DNA of 64,000 bases from Sphaerolaimus hirsutus (taxonomy: Eukaryota > Nematoda > Chromadorea > Monhysterida > Sphaerolaimidae): assembly GCA_964036195.1 (NCBI GenBank), contig OZ038450.1, forward strand, positions 1,304,701 through 1,368,700. Direction: 5' to 3'. How positions within the stretch are numbered: position 1 is the first letter of the stretch; each line of letters opens with the position of its first letter. The notes below the pieces were generated by a model. It was not told the DNA's origin. It worked only from the letters and a program-made list of their open reading frames with translations, and ran no database searches. Positions 1 to 10,855 of this stretch are shown in pieces. Position numbers and translations under genes: made by a program.

Positions 1-493
1 AATAAAAATTTCTCAAAGTTTGCTCCACATAGATACCTTGATAGTTGAGCGATTTGTGGAGGGCTCGGGATTTTACCATCGTGATAGAAAGATAGCTGAG
101 TAGGCCTCACCAATGAGACCCCCGCAACGGCTCTACATGTCAAGCGGTTTACATGCCAAGCGGTTTACATGCCAAGCGCGCCTACGTCGTCTCGAATGTG
201 GGGGAGCGTTACCCCCGCCCAAATCACCCAGCTATCTAGCTATCCTGAGTGATTCTGGAACATTTTGCCCTAACTTTTACACAAAATCGCTAATTATCTT
301 AAGTTTTTTTTGCCCATTTTGATTATCATGTGTATTATTACCTATTTTAAGCTATTTTTGGCCATATATTTATGTGCTTATTACATGTATGTATTTTTAA
401 ATGTGTACGATAAGTAAAATGACCATCACTATAAATGATATAAATAACTTTGTTGTTAATTTATACTCCCTGTTATTTACTTTACTTTTCCAG
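1..493 (+). other. Upstream intron of CIAO3 with a short tandem repeat
   Basis: No coding segment was found. A unit of roughly 18-20 bp containing AAGCGGTTTACATG is repeated between about 136 and 178. The rest is AT-rich. A polypyrimidine-AG acceptor (TTTTCCAG) at 486-493 precedes the first visible CIAO3 exon. Confidence 0.5.
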
Positions 494-3400
494 GCTGGGT
501 GTGTCTGGTGGAAAAGGCGCACGGCTCAATTTTGCCTTACCTGAGCACTGTCCGTTCTCCGCAAGCCGTGGCTGGTGTTCTTGTCAAGAGATACATAGCT
601 GCCCGCAGAGGTGGTGTTTAGTTTGATTTTTTTGTACTCTTTGGGCCTGGGGCGAGGACGTATCCAGGGCCCCCCCCCCCGTCCCCGGCTGAGACCGGAA
701 AATAGCCTTGACTGGGTGTCGCTGGGGTTGCAAATATATTATTTTCTAGGTGTAGAAAGTAGAACGCAAAACATTTAGTTTAAAGAGAGCGTAATTGATA
801 AATGCCGCGGTTTGTGATCTAGTCAATACAGAAACACGTTCAAAACAATGGCTGAGTACGTGAGGACAGGGCGTATACCATATACACACCTATAGAGGTT
901 TATACATGTCAGTTATCGTTGCAACTTTCTACGTTACAATCGACGGATTGGTAGTGGGGGTTTTACCGTAACCCCCCGTTGGTGTAATTCGGAGAAATAC
1001 GATATATAGTTGGAGCGTTTGGCGGGTCCCCCCCAGCCGTTTCGAAGATCTCTGGAAATATTACGTTGTGTCATTTCAGACATTTCTCCACACCGAGTGT
1101 TTCACGCGTCCGTGATGCCATGCTATGACAAAAAGTTGGAAGCTTCTAGGCCAGATTTAAGTGTCAAAAATCATATTGATTCAGATGATGTTGTCAGAGA
1201 AACTGATTGTGTGATAAGTACAGGCAAGTATGTTTTTTATTCGTTTCTGGGTTGTTTTTATTGATTTGTAATATTTACATTACTGCAGGTGAAATTGTCA
1301 CGTGGCTAATGGAAGATGACATTCGACTGATGGACTTATCACTTGATGATGACCACCAAACAATTTTGTGAGTTGTTACTGCTCTCACAACTGATAGATT
1401 TTTTTTTTGTTTTAGAAAAAATACGATTTTATTTGTATGGTGTAGAAGCTAACAAGAATATCATATATTTCTCAATGTGACGATATATGGATGTCAAGTA
1501 ACCATCATTTCTATACATTCCATTCTTACTAAATATTTAACCAAAAATCTCAATAAAAAAAGGAAAATAAAAAAAAGCACAATTAAATTTAAAAATAAAA
1601 CACTACGTTATTTGTCTGAAACTGTCCGAATTTTGTCTGCCCACATTGTGTGGGTCGCTTGCGCCCCTCTTCATAGTACCGGGTGGCCCACGTCAGGCGC
1701 ACGGTTTCAATTGGCTCCCGTCACGTCAATGTTGAATGAAAACTGCTCAAATTTGGTATGGGGGTAGATAAATGTACCCCATTTGTTGTGTTAAGTGCAC
1801 GGTTTCATATGGCAAGATTTCCTGTCGGAACGTGAGCAGTTTCATAATTACGTGTTTGATTGTGTACCATTGTAGGTGGTCCTGTCCTGTGGAGTGACGT
1901 TGTTTTGCATATCGTGTGATAAATGTGAAAATTTTGTGATATGCATGTGTGCACTTAACATACTAAACAGGGTACATTTATCTACAACCATGCCAAATTT
2001 GGACTATTTTTATGAAGAATTGGTGCTTTGGTAGACTACTGAATCTGTGTGCTACGTTCAAACACGTATTAAACTGTGCTTCACGTTCCGACACGAATTT
2101 TTGTGATGTGGAACCGTGCACTTAACACAACAAATGGGGTACATTTATGTACCCCCATACCAAATTTGAGCAGTTTTCATTCAAACTTGGCGTGTTGGGA
2201 GTAGGGTTGGCCGATGTTTTTTTAAACGTTTTTTAAAAAAACAACGTTTTTTCTAAAAAAAAACATGACGTCCGAAATGTTTTTTTTTAAAAAAAACATC
2301 GGCTGAAATTTTTAGTACTAAGCACTAGGTATTTTGCAAAATTTTTGCGCGCAAGCGCGCAATTTCACACACAAATTGACATTGGTGGTTGTTTTCATTG
2401 GTTTTGTTGCATTTTTAGTATCAAAACATTCATTTCTATGTGCTACCATGGGTGAATAAGCCGACATATGTTGCTGTAATATATAATATTGAGGTAATGT
2501 GCTTCCATGTACCTCCACAATGTGTTACTTCACTCCCAAAGTAACAACCTCCTTTTATAACCTTGTTTGATCACCATTCCGTGCCAAACCTTACCTGAAG
2601 TCACGAACATTCGACTATAAGGCGATATACGAACGATATGTCGACGAAAAATGGATATTTTTGACACAAATCACCACTTATAATGCTATCCCATGGCTCC
2701 ACAGCCATTATATGGTCATATTATACATCACAGAGTATTGCCAGTGTCTGATATACCTATATATGTTGACACTAGGTCATATCTGGGAGCTTTTAAAAAA
2801 AACGTTTTTTTTTTAAAAAAACATCGAGTTAAAAAAAAACGTTTTTTTTCCAACCCTAGTTGGGAGCCAATTGAAACCGTGCGGCTGACGTGGGCCACTC
2901 TATATTTACATTCATCAATAAGTACATTCCACCCGCAGATCTTCACTGTGCTTCACACCCGATGGAAATTCTAGAACTGGAAACTCGGGCATTTTGAATG
3001 ATTCTGGTTCAGGTGGCTATGCGCTTCACGTGCTTCGCTATACTGTCAAGGAAGTGTTTCGAGTTGACGCTTCCGTGGATCAGTTCACGCGGCAATTGTG
3101 AGTTTCTTGTGTCTAGTTGTTTTTTTGAAAACATGATTTGGGCTGGTTATGGAATGTGATCCCGATCCTCAGTATACATATCAAAATCTGGGTATATCCA
3201 GTCCTGATCTCCCCGATAAGGGAGGGGTAAAATGGGTTCTTAAGGACCCGGTTCTTTGGGGCAAAAATAGGGATTTGGCTTCAAGGGATACAAGGCAAAA
3301 TAGATAGCTGAGCAACGCCTGGGATAGATAGATAGCCGGAGCGTGTGGATTTGGAGTGCGTCATTTGAGCTTAGGAAGATTCCCTTAAGATTTGAGGATT

Positions 3401-6400
3401 CCAATATCTCCAGTATTCAAACCCACTTCACATCCAAATGCCGCGCCCAAATCCCTTCAAGTGTCAATTTCATGGAAAATATCGAATTTCTGGTGTGACG
3501 TTCTCCGGATATCTGAATCTGTTACTGTAAGTGACAAGTGTATTTATAAGTGATAATATTTCATTTTTCATTTTGGATTCACATGTCGTTTTCCTTACCG
3601 CATATATTGATGACTTTGATCATTTGTAAATTACCTCATTTCTTGTCACTTTTGTTGACTCAATTATGGTAACATTATGCCCAAAGCGAGCCGCCCACTT
3701 GATATTGAAGACTGAGGCCTTCTGTGCATGTTTACCCGGTGTGCATGTTGACCCTTATTTTCATTCAAAATCGCTAATTTCCATACCTTTTTATAGATTT
3801 TTTACCTTCAAAATCACTAGTTCATGTGTTTTATTGGCGTTTTTCAGCTATTTTTTGTAGTATATGTGCTTATATACCCATTTTTTAAGTAGTTTTCACC
3901 TACTTTTTGCGATTTTTTGACCTTTTTTTCTACATCACAAAAAAGCCTATATATTGAACCCCCAAACCCCCTAAATTTTTTCCAGCTATCTATCCTTCCA
4001 AAGGAGCGATTAGCGATATATCCAACCCCCTGGAGGGTCAAAATCTAGAATACCCCCGACATGCACAGCGGGTAAACATGCACAGAGGCACAGGCCCGAT
4101 ATTGAAACGCGAGCGCATTTTCAATAGCAACCCCCCCCCCCCCCGCAGTATCTGCAAGGATTTGGAAGAGCTTCGTTTTGTGAATCACGCCACCGGAGAG
4201 AAACTCACATTCGCCCATGCGTATGGCCTCAAGAATGTGCAAAACTTGGCCATGAGAATTAAGCGGAACAAATGCAAATATGATTATGTGGAAGCGATGG
4301 CGTGCCCCAGCGGTACGTTCATTGTTTATTATTTATCGGCTTACGCTAGAGTCGTCCGTGGGAGTGGCGTATAGGATAGAAGGCCCGTGTACATATAAAT
4401 GGAATCAGCATATCACATTACAGAAACGTCGCCTTACCACATCAATCAGGGGTCCTGTAGATTTGGAACGTTTGATGGTGGTAACCAGAGTTGTTAGAGT
4501 ACTGAACTTTTTCAAGGTATGCGTATGCGTAAAGTATTTCGTTTTTACTCACCCCGCGAGTACAGAAAGCGTAAAGTAAAAATTATTTACTTTTACTAGC
4601 AAGTAAGTGAGTGTAAAATGCATTTTTTCCCAGAAAGTGTAAATGCGAGTATTTTTTTCTCAGGAAAGCGTAAAAACGAGTAAATTTACGTTTTTTTGAA
4701 AAATCATGAATGATTACCCTGGACAACAAAAAAGTGTTTTCTTTCTATTAATAAGTATTCTTTATGAAAAGCAGGGGCTTCGAATGGCAAAAATACTCTT
4801 TCTGTACTCAAAAGAATTACTCTAATGTACTCGAGTACCCCCAAAAAGTAAGCGTACACGAGGGTACATATACTTATTTCAAAGTATGCGTATGCGTATT
4901 TACTCAGTACTCGAGTATGCGTATTTACTCAGTACTCGAGTATGCGTACTTTTTGAGTAAAAGTGAATAAACGTAGAGAACTGTGGTGGTATATAAGTCC
5001 CCTCCCCTGACCTCAATGCAAGCAAAAACGTCTGCACTAGAAAAATTCTAGTGCGCAGGGATTTGTGCCCACCCCCTAAAACTCATCAGTGCTGCCAATG
5101 GCTAATGTTTCGTTATGCTGCTGCTTCCCTTTAATATACTTGAATAATTGAATTTTGTTTGCTTTGTGCCTCACAAGATTACATGCATTGATGCAGGCAT
5201 TTTTTGAAGTAATTGTTTGAAAGCATTGCAAATAAAATAAATGTGCGATTTGGTATTTTGATACGTCCATTTCATTGCGATGGGCGAGGCATGGATTTTG
5301 TTACTGACTGATTTTCTAAAATATTTAAATATCGTAGATGTACAGTAAGCGTTAACAGAAACTTGTATATTGTTGTTACCAAAATTCACGTTAATTTTTG
5401 GTTTCAGAACGTTTACAATTTTGAATAAGCCCAGCTATTGCGTACTCGCTCGCATATGTGCATTCACCGAACTTTTTTGAGCAGAAGTGCTTGAAAATTT
5501 CAACACCCATGCCATATCCCTAAGTGTGGTGCTGTGCATGTTAATTTGTATTTACATGCAAATGCTAGATCTGGGAGGTGCTTGCATTAGCACCAGAGTA
5601 CATATTTTAAATGGAGTTGTTAACCTCTACACATCTACGCAGAATACCATTGTATAGCCTAGGTTTGTACTTTAATGCAGGCATTCCCCAGATATGGCAT
5701 TTGCATATTTAGGCACTGCGTACTTGTATTCAAGAGAACACCCCATGACAGTGTCATATTTATCTACCGTATTTCCTCGAAATACCCCCGCCCTTGAATT
5801 ACCCCCCCCCCTCGAAATACCCCCAGATCTGAGTGAACTTGGTAAAAAATAACTCCCCTAAATAACTTGAAATTCCCCACCCGAATTGAGTGTAAAGGGA
5901 ACGTAAATGCAAAAGTGCAGTTTGTGATCCGGGCAATAAAAGGCGCATGTAAAAAACAATGAATTAGGACAGAGCTTATACGGTCTATTTTAATACTTAG
6001 GTATATATTTGTGTCTATAGACGCTTATAATTTCTTATTGTTCAATTTTTCTACGTCTGAGTATGTTTACACACTAATAAAAGATAATGGAATTTGATAC
6101 ATTTACTTGCGACATAAATAATTGACCCCCCCGCTTCAAGTCCCTTCAAAATTTGCTGCCGAGCTAACAAAATTGGGGGTATTTCGAGGTAAATTCGGTA
6201 ATTAGACACATTTTAAAAAATCCTCACGCCATAGGCTGCGCAAATGGCGGCGGACAAATTCGGGCGCCAACTTTTCGTCAGCAGCCACAAGTGTTGGCGC
6301 AATGCCAGAAAAGTTACTCTTCCGAAGTTTGCGCGGACACTTTGGTCACTGAAGAAGTTTCAAATTTGAAAACTGACTTTTTCGGAAGTGGAGCAATTGA

Positions 6401-6479
6401 TGAATGTAGTCTGTTGAATTGTGAATTGAAAGAAGTTCCGTTTGATGCAATGATGGCTGCTAATGTTATGCAATGGTGA
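494..6479 (+). CDS. CIAO3: CIAO3/NARFL (Nar1) cytosolic Fe-S protein assembly factor, C-terminal six exons
   Basis: Exons 494-610, 1080-1223, 1289-1367, 2939-3097, 4149-4312 and 6235-6479 join in phase to about 301 residues plus a stop; the 5' part is outside the window. The product belongs to the iron-only-hydrogenase-like Nar1 family. That family carries two Fe-S clusters and hands clusters to target proteins within the cytosolic CIA complex. Visible family motifs, in order: a [11 protein letters not shown] block, the ligand block [21 protein letters not shown], an S-G-G-Y segment, a YGLKNVQNL-like helix, and [12 protein letters not shown] with the last two cluster cysteines. The protein ends in Trp (M-Q-W-stop); a C-terminal aromatic residue is typical of the family and resembles the CIA-targeting tail. 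Intron 2 has a GC donor (ACAG/GCAAGT). The last two Cys of ACPSGC are split over the 4312/6235 junction. No canonical AATAAA follows closely; an ATTAAA lies near 6712. Confidence 0.93.
1683..2898. repeat. Fold-back element in CIAO3 intron 3, split by a hAT insert
   Basis: The termini are inverted copies: GTGGCCCACGTCAG near 1683 and CTGACGTGGGCCAC ending at 2898. The inner arms also pair: a segment at about 1737-1805 (with TTAAGTGCACGGTTTC) is inverted at about 2108-2190. The right arm is interrupted by the element at 2202-2858. Confidence 0.75.
2202..2858. mobile_element. Non-autonomous hAT element (TAGGGTTGG termini)
   Basis: It starts TAGGGTTGG and ends CCAACCCTA, with runs of A/T-rich AAAACGTTTTTT at both ends. 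It is flanked by the perfect 8-bp duplication GTTGGGAG at 2194-2201 and 2859-2866. An 8-bp TSD and this TIR type are hallmarks of the hAT superfamily. It sits inside the right arm of the older fold-back element and contains no transposase. Confidence 0.85.
4486..4984. mobile_element. Degenerate hAT-like element, CAGAGTTGTTA family
   Basis: The left end is CAGAGTTGTTAGAGTACTGAAC-like; the right end is a decayed inverted copy ending CTGTG. The flanks GTGGTAAC and GTGGTATA could be an eroded 8-bp TSD. The interior is made of short repeats such as GTATGCGTATGCG and AAAAGTAAATACG, shared with the copies at 13088-13650, 14226-15155 and 56819-57347. Confidence 0.5.
5765..6200. repeat. TACCGTATTTCCTCGAA fold-back element
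   Basis: It begins TACCGTATTTCCTCGAAATACCCCC and ends with the inverted sequence GGGGGTATTTCGAGGTAAATTCGGTA. C-rich tracts on the left pair with G-rich tracts on the right. No open frame of note. It lies in CIAO3 intron 5, ending 34 bp before the last exon. Confidence 0.75.
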
Positions 6480-6827
6480 TTGTTCGTGTTTACCCACCGT
6501 AAATATTCAGCATTCTGTTTTTGCACTTTGAAATTTGTCATTAACTTTATTGTGTTTGCATTGGCTCAATTGACTGTCGGCTAGCGTGAATGTTTACTCT
6601 TTTGTTCCAGAAATAGTGCGACATCCATAGCTGTTTGTTTATATTCATGCGCGTGCCATGCCATTTCTGTAAGATTGCTTTTAGGATATCCCAACAAAAT
6701 TATTTATACATATTAAACTTTAAAAAGCCACCGAATGAAATTTTTATGGGACCTAACCTATGGGTCTTTAAAATAATATACATTTTTGGTCATCCCAAAA
6801 AGAAAAATGTGCCTTTCTGGCGGTAGA

Positions 6828-7162
6828 TACCGTATTTGCTTGAATAGTTCCCCCTTTGAATAATTCCCGTATCGGATAATTTCCCCGTAAGCGGAGTGAG
6901 GAAATAATAATTCCTCTTTTGAATACTTCCCCCTCTTAACAGATTTGATCGATGTGCTGTGCCAAATTTTGACAAAATTGTCACGTTATGGTGTAAATAT
7001 TTCAAGCATATTTCGTGAAATGAGTTGATAGAAATATGCTTGAAAATTTTTACGAAATAATACGAAATTCCCCCTTGACTAATTCCACTCTCCTCGGATA
7101 GTCTCCCCTCAAAAGTTGTACGAAATAATAATTCCTCGGGATTTATTCAAGCAAATACGGTA
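6828..7162. repeat. TACCGTATTTGCTTGAA fold-back element
   Basis: Perfect outer inverted repeats: TACCGTATTTGCTTGAATA at the left and the inverted TATTCAAGCAAATACGGTA-type end at the right. Inner blocks rich in TTCCCC are repeated. It shares its first ten bases with the TCGAA family but differs inside. Confidence 0.8.
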
Positions 7163-7552
7163 TTTATTGTCGCAGTTGTGATAGTTTAATAATTTGAGCT
7201 GTTTGATGATATCACATTCAAAGCTCCGTAAGTAGCTGACAGCAAAACTCAAGTTAAACTGTCTGACAGAATTCAAATTGTACCATGAGCAAGCGCTATC
7301 ACTCTGAGATCCGCCGTGGCGCTTTTTACATCCCCGGTGCCAATTTCGTGAGTGGACAAGTCGAAAAAACACGTGAGAAGTGAAATGGAAAGTAAAAACA
7401 AAGTAAACTTTCTACTTCTCACTTATCATTTTACTTCACTTTCGCATTTTTACTTGCCATTTCATTTCTCACTTCTCATTTACTTCTCACTTGCGGAATT
7501 GAGCCCCGATTAAGGTTTTATTTGAATAACTTTTCTCTTTACCTATTTATAT

Positions 7553-9405
7553 TACCGTCAATTCTCTAATAATATGACAGTCGTATTATTATTTTCAGCA
7601 CATTTTTAGGTGTCGTACTATTGGAGATGTCGCATTAATAGAGAGTGTCGTATTATATCTTTCATCAAATCAACAACATTACTGTCCACATAACTCAAAT
7701 GTGAGCATGGCATAATAAAGCAAAAAACATCGTAAAGTAAAAAAACCCGTAAAGCAGTGAATGACAGTGTGGTAAAATCGGCTACTTAATGCTCAAATTC
7801 AACGAGACTCATGGCAGCAGCTTCCGCGACATCGTTACGTTGTTTGTTTGTTTTTTCTCAGGTGTCGCACTATTGAAGAGTGTTGTATTATTGGAGTGTC
7901 GCGTTATTCTCACACAGCGTGCCCAAACCTGTCGCACTATTGGAGATGTCGTATTATTGGAGACCTGTCGCCGAAGAGTACGGACCACTTCTAATCATGC
8001 ACGCTTCTCATCAAGCCCAGGTGCATCACATCTAAGCAGGAACTGCCTCACTTCTAATCAGAACGTAATTTAGCGTTTCTGCCTCACTTCTAATCAGGTA
8101 CTGCATTTCTCATCAAAAGTGCATCACTTTTCATCAAAGCCTCTTAATTGACCTTCTGCCCCACATCTAATCATGTACTGCATCACTTCTAATCACGAAT
8201 TTACTTACACAATATTTCTCATCAATATTTATACTGTGTCTATGGTGCTTCTCGCATTACCTCACATCAAAGTCAAAAAATTCATCTGATCAATGCTGTC
8301 TGTGTGGCACCTGCTTGTTTGTTGCCCTTTGATACACAGTTTGTTCAATACTGCAATCACCAATGCCAATATCACTTTTAAGTACACTTGAGCTAAAATG
8401 GAAAGGGATTAGCTCATGTGAAGGTCGCACATCCTACACAAGTATTTAGGTTTCCCAGCAAAATTGAATGTCACTTCATTGAAGCATGACTGCTTTTCAT
8501 TTAATTGGGGATGAGGATGTCATCCCAGGTCTCTCATCAAAAAATAAGCCAATTCTTTACATTGAAAATCACACACATCCTGGTCACTACTATAAGTTTA
8601 GTAGCAATGGAATTCATAGTTGGTGATGCGCTAGGTGGCTGATATTGGTATCACAATATAGCCCAAACATTTATCTACCATCTTGAAAAATTTCAGCAGT
8701 GTAGCTGTATTGTACCCCCATTGAGAGCTTTCCAAATGAAATGTGTGTGGTCAAGACTCAAGAGTTCATGAAGTTTTGAAATTTTGAAAGTTCATGAGGT
8801 GACAATTTCCCACCCATCCAGGTGGATTTGAAAACTGTGCATAATTCCAAGCTAATCCCTTTCCATTTTTAGCTCAAGTGTACTTAAAAGTGATGCCGCA
8901 TTGTGGTATAGAAAGAACTTAGTATAAAGGGCAACAAACAAGCAGGTGCCACACCAACATATGCATTTCCCAAGCAATACTAATTCCAACAGGTTCAAAG
9001 TGCATTCTGTAGCTTTTTTGACCAGTGGCATTGATCAGATGAATTTTTTGACTTTGATGTGAGGTAATGCAATAAGCACCATAGACACACACAATATATC
9101 AATATTTATAATTTTATATTTTATATTTATTATTTATATTTTCAAGTAAATGCTTGATTAGAAGTTATGCAGTACATGATTAGATGTGGGGCAGAAGGCC
9201 AATTAAGAGCTTTGATGAAAAGTGATGCACTTTTGATGAGAAATGAAGCAGTACCTGATTAGAAGTGAGGCAGAAACGTTTAATTAAGTTCTGATTAGAA
9301 GTGAGGCAGTTTCTGATTAGATGTGATGCACCTGGGCTTGATGAGAAGCGTGCATGATTAGAAATGATGCACACTCGTCGCCGAATTAGGGAATTTACGG
9401 TAATA
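7553..9405. repeat. Host fold-back element of the GACAGTCG type, interrupted
   Basis: The left part has alternating TATTATTGGAGATGTCGCA-like units starting at a CCGTCAATTCTCTAATAAT end. The right end resumes after the nested element as ATTAGGGAATTTACGGTAAT. Related units occur at about 29100-29500 and 35392-35822. Confidence 0.6.
7975..9376. mobile_element. Large hAT-like fold-back element with CTTCTAATCA repeats
   Basis: A 1.4-kb palindrome. The left arm 7975-8300 contains many CACTTCTAATCA and TTCTCATCA motifs, and the right arm 9060-9376 is its inverted copy; further inverted pairs lie inside (8225-8345 against 8930-9090). The flanks carry the 8-bp direct repeat GTCGCCGA (7967-7974 and 9377-9384). 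No transposase. The host sequence is itself an element with ends near 7553 and 9405, so this is a nested insertion. Confidence 0.75.
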
Positions 9406-10599
9406 TGCATGTTTTTAGGCTCCAAAATCGGTAAAATATGCACTTTTGATCTGAAAATAGCCATGAAAATGACTTATGGGTAAGGTAGCTTTCTAGACGT
9501 CTGCAAATCATTTTTTTGCACTTTTTCTACTGTTTACAGCAAATATTTAGGCATCGTTTCCTGGAGTCTATATATCTGGCAAAGTTTTCTTGAGGTAAAG
9601 TAAATCTTTAAATGGTGTGCCACTAATCAAGTTTAATGGCTCTTATGAAGTTAAAAAAAGTAATAAATTTAAGTTCAGTTGATAATTAGTTTTGTAATTA
9701 AGTTTTTATTATATATTAGATATTACTTTACATTACAATTGCAGCCCATATTTAAATTTTTCACAGCATCACTTCTAAACCCAAGTGCTAAGTGGCTGCT
9801 TCGTTCTGCAACATTTCCTATTCAACGAGCCTGCCTTAGATATTTTATGTGCAGCTGCCAAACTAATATCAATCACATTACATTGGTATGATCGACAAGC
9901 AAAATCTGTCAGTGTCATTTTGTCAGCTGCAAAGTTTTTGCTCAGCAATTGAATTTTATTTACCATTTTGACTGAATCTGAAGTTTCATATTTTTGGTTT
10001 TTCTTGGGATTGTTGGGTACATGAATATTTTTTTCACAATAAATTCTATTTGACTGCTTATTTAAAGTGAACTGAAGCACCTTAAAGTCAAACGAAATTC
10101 AACTGCCAAAATGAAGAATGCTCAATTTCCAAAGCTTCTTCAAGAACCTAGTCAGCAGGGCAATTCTCATAGAATCATAGGATTTGACAAATGGGGGGGG
10201 GGGGTAAAATGGGATCGATAGCAGCACCACTTCTTGATGAGATATCTAGATTGTTATACTCGGTGTACATGATACTCTGCCCTCCCACTGATTTATGTCT
10301 CGTGTTGGAAGCGTGCCAATAATTATCAAATCACGCGATTTCCGTAAAAAGATGAAAAAAATTCATCGATGTGAATATATTAATGAATAACAGTATAACA
10401 ACAATCATTTTTGTCACCTTTTTTGAAACTCGCACGCGTTAACCATCATTGGCGCACTTCCAGCGGGAACCACGCATGCAAGGTGTAAAGTAACAGGAGT
10501 ATACTAGATGATTCAAAGCAGGCAATTTGTTGGGTAGCCCACAGCCACCCCCCTCCAACTGGTACTATTCAACTGGCTTTAGATCAGCGGTGTATTCAT

Positions 10600-10712
10600 T
10601 TTTATATAGGTACACAAATACAGACAATGCAACTTTTTTTATAGGTACACAAATACAGACAGTTCAACTTTTTATATAGGTACACAAATACAGACAGTTC
10701 AACTTTTTATAT
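10600..10712. repeat. Three-copy tandem repeat, about 35 bp
   Basis: ATAGGTACACAAATACAGAC followed by a T-rich stretch is repeated three times, with only small differences between copies. Confidence 0.8.
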
Positions 10713-10855
10713 TAGCTTAAAGCAAATATGTATTTTCACACTCATATTACATGAAAGGCACTTATTGGTATTCAATCAACTTGATGAAAAATGATTGCTT
10801 TTAACTATTCAATTCTAAATACCAGCCAGTATTTACACAAGTATCTAAGTAAAAT

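Larger units (their letters stand above)
611..6234 (+). other. CIAO3 introns, mostly filled by repeats
   Basis: The five introns run 611-1079, 1224-1288, 1368-2938, 3098-4148 and 4313-6234. Intron 1 has a C-run near 671 and nothing else I recognise. Intron 3 holds a fold-back element with a hAT insert. Intron 4 contains a degenerate inverted repeat, about 3700-3750 against 4055-4105, that ends just before the next exon's poly-C tract and acceptor. Intron 5 carries a hAT-like element and a TACCGTATTT element, both listed separately. Confidence 0.7.
6480..10855. other. Intergenic region between CIAO3 and the receptor-like gene, repeat-filled
   Basis: No coding exon recognised. It holds the fold-back at 6828-7162, a GACAGTCG-type fold-back from about 7553 interrupted by a large element at 7975-9376, and a short tandem array near 10600-10712. 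The stretch 9420-10590 shows no structure I can name beyond a G-run near 10192 and AT-rich DNA. Confidence 0.6.
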
